Positions 1 through 5,919 of a stretch of DNA of 6,318 nt are shown in pieces. The first letter of the stretch is position 1; each line of letters starts with the position of its first letter. The notes beneath the pieces are model-generated. The model saw only the letters and a list, made by a program, of their open reading frames with translations, was not told where the DNA came from and did no database searches. The translations under genes were made by a program, and so were the position numbers. This stretch comes from Flavobacteriaceae bacterium. GTDB taxonomy: Bacteria > Bacteroidota > Bacteroidia > Flavobacteriales > Flavobacteriaceae. Location of the stretch: NCBI GenBank assembly GCA_018674025.1, contig JABHBC010000159.1:1-6318 (forward strand), in the 5' to 3' direction.

Positions 1-1
1 A

Positions 2-865
2 TCATTTTTTGAAATGACTGTAGGTATGGCTTTCGATTATTTTAATAATCAAAAAGTTGACATAGCAATTATTGAAGTAGGTATGGGAGGTCGATTGGAT
101 TCTACTAATATTATTATCCCTGAAATATCCGTAATTACAAATATAGGTTTAGATCATACTAAATTTCTTGGTGATTCCATCGAAGAAATAGCAAATGAAA
201 AGGCAGGAATAATAAAAAGAGGTAAGACTGTAATTATTGGAGAAACTCAAAAAGAGTTAGTAGATATATTTGTAAATAAAGCTAACCAACTTAACTCAAA
301 AATTATTTTTGCAGATCAGCAAAAAAAACATAATTACACTTCAGATTTAAAAGGGTCTTTTCAAACTAAAAATATTCAAACTGCTATATCTGCAATTCAT
401 GAACTTACTATGTCAAATTGGAATGTTGATATTGATGCAATAAGGCTAGGTATTTCAAGAGTTCACACAAATACTGGTTTTACAGGAAGATGGACTGTGT
501 TAAACCAAAGCCCATTAATAATCTGTGACACAGCTCATAATAAAGAAGGATTATCAATTGTTTTAAAAGACATTTCGCGTATAAAATATTCAAAATTACA
601 TTTTGTGATTGGTTTTGTGGAGGATAAAGAGCTTGATTCTATAATTGAATTATTCCCTAAGGATGCTATTTATTATTTTTGTAAGCCTGAAATAAAAAGA
701 GGTTTAAGTGCAATTAAATTAAAATCTATATTTGAGTCAAATTCAAGATTTGGATCCTCATTTAGTTCTGTTAATCATGCTTTAGTTTCTGCAAAAGAAA
801 ATTCTAAAGAGAGTGATTTGATTTATATAGGGGGAAGTACATTTGTAGTTTCTGAGGTAATTTAG
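2..865 (+). CDS. folC: Folylpolyglutamate synthase / dihydrofolate synthase, 5'-truncated by the window edge
   Basis: This enzyme adds glutamate to dihydropteroate and/or to reduced folates using ATP, in the cytoplasm. The reading frame is already open at base 2 (SFFEMT...), so the gene starts upstream and the first ATG inside the window (base 14) is an internal Met. Visible are 287 C-terminal residues; family members are about 400, so the P-loop (GTNGKGS-type) part is missing. Diagnostic motifs are EVGMGGRLDSTN, the segment ITNIGLDHTKFLG followed by EKAGIIKRG (Mur-ligase-type central domain), and, after about residue 155 of the visible part, GRWTVL and ICDTAHNKEGL, which open the C-terminal ligase domain. 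The frame is intact to a TAG stop. No terminator is visible between it and the downstream tRNA gene. The family call is secure; whether it has one or both activities cannot be read from the sequence. Confidence 0.95.
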   Translation, partial: SFFEMTVGMAFDYFNNQKVDIAIIEVGMGGRLDSTNIIIPEISVITNIGLDHTKFLGDSIEEIANEKAGIIKRGKTVIIGETQKELVDIFVNKANQLNSKIIFADQQKKHNYTSDLKGSFQTKNIQTAISAIHELTMSNWNVDIDAIRLGISRVHTNTGFTGRWTVLNQSPLIICDTAHNKEGLSIVLKDISRIKYSKLHFVIGFVEDKELDSIIELFPKDAIYYFCKPEIKRGLSAIKLKSIFESNSRFGSSFSSVNHALVSAKENSKESDLIYIGGSTFVVSEVI

Positions 866-927
866 TTTGCCTTTACAAATGAATTAAAATATTCAGATAA
901 TAAAAAAATAATTTATTTAGTAGATAG

Positions 928-958
928 TTTATTTTTAGATTAAAAAATTTTATATTTG
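928..958 (+). promoter_or_regulatory. Bacteroidota-type promoter of the tRNA-Val gene
   Basis: TATATTTG at 951-958 is an exact match to the Bacteroidota -7 consensus TAnnTTTG. A TTTA at 928-931 sits 19 bp upstream, at the spacing expected for the -33 TTTG element, with one mismatch. Transcription would start near 965, about 14 bases before the mature tRNA. Position and spacing fit well; no start-site data are available here. Confidence 0.75.
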
Positions 959-978
959 CCCACCCTATACTTAATTAG

Positions 979-1053
979 GGGCGCGTAGCTCAGTTGGTTC
1001 AGAGCACCTGGTTTACACCCAGGGGGTCGGGGGTTCGAATCCCTCCGCGCCCA
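979..1053 (+). tRNA. tRNA-Val, anticodon UAC
   Basis: A complete cloverleaf can be folded by hand. The acceptor stem is GGGCGCG (979-985) with CGCGCCC (1046-1052), with discriminator A at 1053. U8-A9 are at 986-987 and the D stem is GCTC/GAGC (988-991 with 1002-1005). The anticodon stem is CCTGG/CCAGG (1007-1011 with 1019-1023) around loop TTTACAC, giving anticodon TAC at 1014-1016, hence valine. The T arm pairs 1029-1033 with 1041-1045 (one G-U) around TTCGAAT. The 3' CCA is not encoded: C-A-T follows the discriminator, so CCA would have to be added after transcription. It has its own promoter upstream and a terminator 7 bases downstream, so it is probably a single-gene transcript. Confidence 0.97.
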
Positions 1054-1060
1054 CATTAAT

Positions 1061-1089
1061 AACCTCAACTTTTAGTTGGGGTTTTTTTT
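1061..1089 (+). terminator. Intrinsic terminator after tRNA-Val
   Basis: AACCTCAAC (1061-1069) pairs with GTTGGGGTT (1075-1083) over 9 bp, with one T-G pair and a TTTTA loop. The run of T continues to 1089. This separates the tRNA transcript from the pirin gene that starts 30 bases later. Confidence 0.88.
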
Positions 1090-1118
1090 ATAAATTGCAA
1101 TTTCTACAATAGTTTATC

Positions 1119-1868
1119 ATGATTCGAGTAATAGTTAAAGAAAATCAAGCTAATGGAGCTTTTAATAACGGAGAGATAATTGAAAGTAAACCAATTGGTT
1201 TTCCTCAAGATGGTGGCGAAACTAAGCCATATTCAAATCTCTTTTACTGGGCTCATGCTTGGACAACTAATAAGTCCAGCACAATCGGATTACATCCACA
1301 CCAAGGATTTGAGATATGTAGTTTTGTTTTAAAAGGATATATCAATCATTTTGATACAAAATTAAATTCTTGGATTCGTCTAGAAGAAGGTGATGTACAA
1401 GTGATAAGATCTGGTAATGGTATTTCTCACTCTGAAGAAATAGGTGAAAAATCAGAGATATTTCAAATTTGGTTTGACCCTGATATTTCAAAAACTCTAA
1501 ATATTGATGCAACTTATGATGATTATAAATTGAATGATTTTGAATTAATAGAATCTGATAATTATATAAAAAAAATAATTAAAGGAGATAGCTCTCCACT
1601 AAAATTGTTGTCTGAGAACATAAATATCAACGAATTTTATTTTAATTCTGGAGATTTTAAACATAAGTTAAACTTGAGCTTAATTAGTTCAATATTTGTT
1701 ATTGATGGACAGGGTCAATTTAATAATCAACAAATAAAAAAAGGAGATTTTATTATAATTGAAGATGAAGAGACATTAAACATTAAAAGTGATAGTCATA
1801 TCAAATTATTCGAAATCACTTCTCCTAAAAAACCGTCTTATCCAACTTATTTTGAGAGATTTGGATAG
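1119..1868 (+). CDS. Pirin family protein (bicupin metalloprotein)
   Basis: Pirins are cupin-fold proteins that bind one metal, usually iron, in the N-terminal cupin; some have quercetinase activity and others act as regulators or redox sensors, so no reaction can be assigned here. The N-terminal cupin motifs are LHPHQGFEI near residues 58-66 and GDVQVIRSGNGISHSE at 91-106. His59, His61, His104 and Glu106 have the same spacing as the four metal ligands of human pirin (His56, His58, His101, Glu103), so the site looks intact. FQIWFDP near 115-121 is another pirin signature. The C-terminal half (about 170-240) has cupin-like strands without an evident metal site, as expected. At 249 residues it is slightly short for the family. 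The start at 1119 is the only sensible ATG after the tRNA terminator; no clear promoter or Shine-Dalgarno sequence was recognised. It converges on the photolyase-related gene, with 7 bp between the stops. Confidence 0.92.
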   Translation: MIRVIVKENQANGAFNNGEIIESKPIGFPQDGGETKPYSNLFYWAHAWTTNKSSTIGLHPHQGFEICSFVLKGYINHFDTKLNSWIRLEEGDVQVIRSGNGISHSEEIGEKSEIFQIWFDPDISKTLNIDATYDDYKLNDFELIESDNYIKKIIKGDSSPLKLLSENININEFYFNSGDFKHKLNLSLISSIFVIDGQGQFNNQQIKKGDFIIIEDEETLNIKSDSHIKLFEITSPKKPSYPTYFERFG

Positions 1869-1875
1869 GTCAGTT

Positions 1876-3354
1876 TTATTTATCTAATGAGTCCAGATAA
1901 TCATTTGCTATTTTAAAATGATTTGTTTTTTTATCTTCAGACATTTTATCTAGCATACTAACCATAAACTTCATTCGTATATTTTTTGCAAATATTTCTC
2001 TGTTGAGGTTAATAAATCTCCAATATAATGCATCCCATATCTTTTGCCATTCTCCGTTCGGGAAATCACTCATTTTTTTTAAATAGTTACTACTTGATAT
2101 ATAAGGTTTGGTTGACATCAGGCCTCCATCTGCAAATTGACTCATTCCATATACATTTGGAACCATTACCCAGTCATATGCATCTATATAATGCTCCATG
2201 AACCACCTATAAATTTCATCAGGATCAAATTCGCATAGCATCATAAAGTTACCCAACACCATCAACCTTTCAATATGGTGATTATAAGCTGTTTTTTTAA
2301 CTTTTTCAATGGTAACATCAATCGGTAATATTCCAGTTGTTGCATTGTAAAATGAATTAGGTATTTTTCTTTTAAAATTAAAGAAATTTGTAGTCCTTTC
2401 TTGACTTCCTTTAACTTTATATACTCCTCTTATAAATTCTCTCCAACCAATTATTTGTCTTAAAAAACCCTCTAAAGAATTTAAAGGGTACTTGTCTTTA
2501 AATAATAATGTTTTTTCAATTACGTGTTTTGGAGTAATAAGTCCCGAATTTAGTAGTGGAGAAATTACACTATGATTTAAAAAAGATTCTTTTTCAACCA
2601 TTGCATCTTCATAAGGTCCAAACTCTTGCATTCTTTCCTCTAAAAATATATCTAACCATTTTTCAGATAAATCATGGGAGTGTGGGTATATAGGCTTTTC
2701 AGGAAAATCTCCTGGGTTATGTTTAAAATGATTTTTTATATACTCTTTTGCTTCTAAAAAAAAGTCATCTACTTTTAGTTGTTCAATAATAGGAGCAACT
2801 TTTGTTTTTGGATATTTTTTTCTGTTTTCAGTGTCAAAACTCCATTTTCCACCTTCAGCATTACCATCTTCATCTAATAAAACACCAAGTCTTTTTCTTT
2901 GCTCGATATAAAAGGATGTTTGGTAAAATTTTTTCTTATCAGCCCTAAAAAAAGATTCTAAATCTTTAAAGGTATTTAGAAACATTGGACTATCATGTGC
3001 TATTAAATTAATATTATTTTTTTTAGCGCTACTTCTTAGGCGTCTTTCTAAATAATTATCATCAGTAACTAGATAATTAACAGTCTTATATCCTTCTTTT
3101 TTAAGATAGGGAATTAGTTTTCTAACATCAGAAATAGAATCTGACTGTTCTATGTAAAGTACTTTTTTATTTTTTTTAAAAAGAAATTTTTCATAAAACT
3201 TCATAGATGAACGATGAAATATTAGTTTTTGAACATGAAATTTAAAATGTTGAAAAAACAGTACTTCTTCAACAAGTAAAAAATTTCCTTCACTATCTAG
3301 AAGTGGGTTTGCCTTAAAAAGTTGATTAGGAAATATTATATTTATTTTATTCAT
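1876..3354 (-). CDS. DPRP-family photolyase/cryptochrome homologue (PhrB-like), lacking the Fe-S cluster cysteines
   Basis: This is a flavoprotein homologue of the bacterial (6-4) photolyases/cryptochromes of PhrB type. Characterised members use FAD, a lumazine antenna and a [4Fe-4S] cluster, and repair (6-4) photoproducts or sense light. The N-terminal alpha/beta domain (about 1-130) has the family opening IIFPNQLF and LLVEE at 26-30. The FAD domain holds GWREFIRG at 303-310, AYNHHIERLMVLGNF at 356-370 and the stretch from VPNVYGMSQFADGG (398-411) through TKPYIS (415-420). His359-His360 match the paired histidines of the family catalytic region. The length of 492 is close to the usual 500 or so. 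It is odd in having a single cysteine in the whole protein (Cys374): the equivalent of the first cluster cysteine is Pro344, and the segment that normally carries the other three is a short GEWQKIWDALYW stretch (434-445). Its ATG overlaps the stop of the upstream DUF2256 gene (ATGA), indicating translational coupling. Family call sure; photorepair versus signalling unresolved. Confidence 0.93.
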   Translation of the reverse strand: MNKINIIFPNQLFKANPLLDSEGNFLLVEEVLFFQHFKFHVQKLIFHRSSMKFYEKFLFKKNKKVLYIEQSDSISDVRKLIPYLKKEGYKTVNYLVTDDNYLERRLRSSAKKNNINLIAHDSPMFLNTFKDLESFFRADKKKFYQTSFYIEQRKRLGVLLDEDGNAEGGKWSFDTENRKKYPKTKVAPIIEQLKVDDFFLEAKEYIKNHFKHNPGDFPEKPIYPHSHDLSEKWLDIFLEERMQEFGPYEDAMVEKESFLNHSVISPLLNSGLITPKHVIEKTLLFKDKYPLNSLEGFLRQIIGWREFIRGVYKVKGSQERTTNFFNFKRKIPNSFYNATTGILPIDVTIEKVKKTAYNHHIERLMVLGNFMMLCEFDPDEIYRWFMEHYIDAYDWVMVPNVYGMSQFADGGLMSTKPYISSSNYLKKMSDFPNGEWQKIWDALYWRFINLNREIFAKNIRMKFMVSMLDKMSEDKKTNHFKIANDYLDSLDK

Positions 3355-3479
3355 TTTTTATTTTTTCTACATTTTTGACTACAGTATTTTACATTTTCCC
3401 ATTCTTTAGCCCATTTTTTTCTCCAGTTAAAGGGAAGTCCACAAACTACACACAATTTAAATGGTAAATTCTTTGGCAT
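3351..3479 (-). CDS. DUF2256 small four-cysteine protein
   Basis: This 42-residue protein has the DUF2256 pattern: CVVCGLPFNWRKKW (residues 10-23), then YCSQKC (32-37) and a basic tail RKNKK. Cys10, Cys13, Cys33 and Cys37 form a CxxC...CxxxC set typical of a small zinc-ribbon or other metal-binding fold; the metal is inferred. The protein is strongly basic and Trp-rich (Trp19, 23, 27), so nucleic-acid or protein contact is plausible, but the function is unknown. The gene lies 3 bp after the stop of the 357-residue photolyase homologue, and its TGA overlaps the ATG of the PhrB-like gene as ATGA. DUF2256 genes are, from general knowledge, often found near PhrB-type photolyase genes, which supports the reading frame as real despite its size. 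The start at 3479 is the only ATG giving the complete domain. Confidence 0.93.
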   Translation of the reverse strand: MPKNLPFKLCVVCGLPFNWRKKWAKEWENVKYCSQKCRKNKK

Positions 3480-3482
3480 AAG

Positions 3483-4556
3483 TTAAAATGATTTTTCTTT
3501 TTTTAATTTATTCCAAAATCTAAAAAATGACGGATAATATCCATTAACGCTACTGATCCAATCTCTACTATCTTTAGTACCCTTGTAATTATAATTAAGT
3601 GGGTGCTCTTTGAAATAAATTTCTGAATCCCCAATTACTAATTCTTCAAATTCACCAACAAATACCTTGATAAAAGGGATGTTTTTAGAAAGATCGAGCA
3701 TAAAATTCATAGCCTTTTTACCAATTGGATATTTGTTAAAAATACTAGGTTCAATTAATAATATTCTAGTAGCATCTAAATCAGCTCTCCACAAAGGGTC
3801 TAAATTATAATAATTGTATATGCAAATTGGTTTACTATTGTCAATAGAAATTTTTTGAAAATCTGGTAATTCAGTTTTAAGAACCTCTTTGCTTACTATT
3901 TTGAAGTTTGAGGGCTGTTCAAGATTCATTATATCTTCGTATGAAGTATCTAAAAAAGTATTTTTTTGATTGCTATAAGTGTACTTATTAATGTTGTCTT
4001 GGTTTGCGATATATTTCTTGTTACTATTAGCTCCACATACCCATTGCCAGCTTAATGCGTTTGAGGCCCAATCTCCGTCAAGTAAATGGTAGTACATCCA
4101 TTTTGCAGGCTGTTTCCAGTGGTTTTTTGCAATATTTGTAGATATACTAGCAACATACATTCTTAAATGATTGTGCATATAGCCTGTACTATACAAATCC
4201 TCTATAGATTTATCAATAGCCTCAATATTTGTTTTAGCATCTACAATACATTGAGAAATGCCTTCTTGATAGACATCACTTTGTGGATTTTTAATATTAA
4301 AATTAATGTCTTTTTCTAACCAAATTAGCTGCCAGTAGTCTCTCCAAGCTAATTCTTGTATGAATTTTTCTATTTTTTTTGGACTAAATCCTTTTTTAAG
4401 TACATGGTTTAATACTTGTTTTGTTGAAATAACCCCTCTCGAAATATAAGGTGATAACCTAGTTACAGAGCCATCAATAAAATTTCGATTTCTCGCATAT
4501 TCTAAAGGTTTAATTTGATCTAATTGTTTTAGAATTTCATTGTAATTAGTCTGCAT
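3483..4556 (-). CDS. FAD-binding photolyase/cryptochrome homologue with apparently reversed domain order
   Basis: Residues 1-200 are a photolyase FAD-binding domain: SVTRLSPYISRGVIS (30-44), ELAWRDYW (68-75), GYMHNHLRM (125-133), LLDGDWASN (158-166), SWQWVCG (169-175) and NQDNINKY (185-192). By motif position relative to E. coli Phr, Glu68 and Trp71 match Glu274/Trp277, Asn166 matches the Asn next to flavin N5 (Asn378), Trp147 and Trp170 match two Trp of the electron-transfer chain, and Trp172 matches Trp384. Light-driven flavin reduction and pyrimidine-dimer repair are therefore plausible. The protein starts directly at the FAD domain, with no room for the usual N-terminal antenna domain. 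Instead residues 240-357 look like an alpha/beta domain (ILLIEP 265-270, IKVFVGEFEEL 296-306, GYYPSFFRFWNKL 339-351). At 357 residues it is shorter than classical photolyases (about 450-500). The gene lies 14 bp after murF and 3 bp before DUF2256, so it is probably co-transcribed with both. Substrate class is not certain. Confidence 0.9.
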   Translation of the reverse strand: MQTNYNEILKQLDQIKPLEYARNRNFIDGSVTRLSPYISRGVISTKQVLNHVLKKGFSPKKIEKFIQELAWRDYWQLIWLEKDINFNIKNPQSDVYQEGISQCIVDAKTNIEAIDKSIEDLYSTGYMHNHLRMYVASISTNIAKNHWKQPAKWMYYHLLDGDWASNALSWQWVCGANSNKKYIANQDNINKYTYSNQKNTFLDTSYEDIMNLEQPSNFKIVSKEVLKTELPDFQKISIDNSKPICIYNYYNLDPLWRADLDATRILLIEPSIFNKYPIGKKAMNFMLDLSKNIPFIKVFVGEFEELVIGDSEIYFKEHPLNYNYKGTKDSRDWISSVNGYYPSFFRFWNKLKKEKSF

Positions 4557-4570
4557 AAATAATCTAAATA

Positions 4571-5854
4571 TTAAATAAATTCAATAATTTTTTCTAACTG
4601 CATTCCTCTTGATCCTTTTATTAAAATTGAATAATTACTAACATTTGTTTTTGATAGATTATTTATTAGTTCTTTTGAAGAAGAAAAAGATCTAATTCTA
4701 TCTGAGTGTTTTGTATTGAAAAAATATTCACCGACGATATAAATTGTAGAATCGTTTATTTTTTCTAATGAGTTTGTAATTTCTTGATGATAATAGTTTG
4801 AATCTTTTCCAAGTTCAAACATATCTCCCAAAATTATCATTTTATTTTTATAGTTTGTTTTCTTAAAGGATTCTAAAGCAAGACTCATACTAGTTGGATT
4901 CGCGTTATATGCATCCAAAATAATTGTATTATTATTTTTTAAAGATATTTGAGATCTATTATTTTTAGGTATATAACTTTCAATTCCTTTTTTTATATTT
5001 TTAAAATCTACTTCAAAGTATTCACCTATAGCTATGGCAATACATATATTTTCAAAATTATAATCACCATATATAGTTGATTTAATAATTTTATTTTGAT
5101 ACGAAACATTCAACGTGTTCTCAGACTTAGACTTGTTTATAATACATTTCGATTTAGAATTAATTCCAAATGTATAGGTATTTTTGTAGTTGTTAATTAA
5201 AGAAGTTTGTATTATATTTTCTGAATTATAGAAAATCAAACTTTTGTTATTTTTCAGGAAATTATATAACTCACTTTTACCCTTGATAACCCCTTCTATT
5301 GATCCAAAACCTTCTAAATGCGCATTGCCAAAATTAGTTATATATCCAAAACTTGGTTCAGCTATTTTACATAATTGTGCAATTTCATTTAAATGATTTG
5401 CTCCCATTTCAATTATTCCAAACTCAGTATTTTCGTTTATTTCCAGTAATGATAATGGAACTCCTAAATGATTATTTAAATTACCTTTAGTTGCTGTGGT
5501 CTTGTATTTAGTTTTTAAAACATTTAAGATTAATTCTTTACTAGTTGTTTTACCATTACTTCCAGTGATCGCTATTATTTTAGTATTTAGCTTTCTTCTG
5601 TGGTAATTTGCTAATTTTTGCAATGCCTTAATAGAATTCTCAACATAAATTATTTTATCTGATTTTTTTGAAATATCAGGATTGTCAGAAATTACATATG
5701 ATGCTCCAGTTTTGATTGCCTGTAGTGCAAAGTTATTACCATCAAAATTTGGACCTTTAATTGCAAAGAATATATCATTTGGCTTAATACTTCGTGTATC
5801 AATTGATACTGATTTATATTTATTAAAAAGCGCATATATTTTTGAAATATCCAT
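4571..5854 (-). CDS. murF: UDP-N-acetylmuramoyl-tripeptide--D-alanyl-D-alanine ligase
   Basis: MurF joins D-Ala-D-Ala to UDP-MurNAc-tripeptide with ATP, the last cytoplasmic step in making the peptidoglycan precursor. The N-terminal uridine-binding domain has SIDTRSIKPNDIFFAIKG (17-34). The central ATPase domain has the P-loop ITGSNGKTT (96-104), IIEMGANHLNEI (147-158) and ITNFGNAHLEGFG (172-184). Lys191 in VIKGK is the likely carbamylated lysine. The linker NNRSQ (298-302) precedes the C-terminal domain with ILDAYNANPTSM (312-323), ILGDMFELG (341-349) and KGSRGMQLE (413-421). Length 427 is normal for Bacteroidota and the frame is complete. The gene follows a gldJ-like gene, an order I recall as common in flavobacteria, and is separated from it by a strong terminator-like palindrome only 14 bases before the murF ATG. 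The photolyase genes follow closely downstream on the same strand. Confidence 0.97.
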   Translation of the reverse strand: MDISKIYALFNKYKSVSIDTRSIKPNDIFFAIKGPNFDGNNFALQAIKTGASYVISDNPDISKKSDKIIYVENSIKALQKLANYHRRKLNTKIIAITGSNGKTTSKELILNVLKTKYKTTATKGNLNNHLGVPLSLLEINENTEFGIIEMGANHLNEIAQLCKIAEPSFGYITNFGNAHLEGFGSIEGVIKGKSELYNFLKNNKSLIFYNSENIIQTSLINNYKNTYTFGINSKSKCIINKSKSENTLNVSYQNKIIKSTIYGDYNFENICIAIAIGEYFEVDFKNIKKGIESYIPKNNRSQISLKNNNTIILDAYNANPTSMSLALESFKKTNYKNKMIILGDMFELGKDSNYYHQEITNSLEKINDSTIYIVGEYFFNTKHSDRIRSFSSSKELINNLSKTNVSNYSILIKGSRGMQLEKIIEFI

Positions 5855-5868
5855 TATATAAATTTAAC

Positions 5869-5900
5869 AAAAAAACCCTAATCATTTGATTAGGGTTTTT
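5869..5900 (-). terminator. Terminator palindrome between the gldJ-like gene and murF
   Basis: AAAAACCCTAATCA (5871-5884) is the exact reverse complement of 5887-5900. The usable hairpin is 13 bp with a 4-base loop. Read on the minus strand, the 3' arm ends in seven T (5875-5869), the form of an intrinsic terminator for gldJ; the flanking A/T runs make it look functional in both directions. It lies just 19 bases after the gldJ stop and ends 14 bases before the murF start. Confidence 0.85.
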
Positions 5901-5919
5901 AGCTTTTATGAAATTTTTA

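Noticed and set aside
14..19. First ATG in the folC frame as the gene start
   Set aside because: The frame is open upstream with family-like residues (SFFE before MT), and the ATP-binding N-terminus is missing, so the gene continues off the window.
841..880. ATTTGTA...TACAAAT inverted repeat spanning the folC stop as a terminator
   Set aside because: The arms are 7 bp of AT-rich sequence separated by 26 bases with no T tract; expected by chance at this base composition.
1090..1118. A promoter for the pirin gene just before its ATG
   Set aside because: Several TA-rich candidates exist but none matches TAnnTTTG well or has a TTTG at the right spacing.
1880..1900. TTATCT...AGATAA inverted repeat as a terminator for the convergent genes
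   Set aside because: Only 6 bp, AT-rich, 9-base loop, inside the coding end of the PhrB-like gene, and no T run follows on either strand.
3483..4556. The 357-residue gene as a truncated or decayed photolyase fragment
   Set aside because: The frame is intact, the key FAD-domain residues are kept, and the C-terminal 118 residues are ordered-looking protein rather than degraded sequence; a domain rearrangement fits better.
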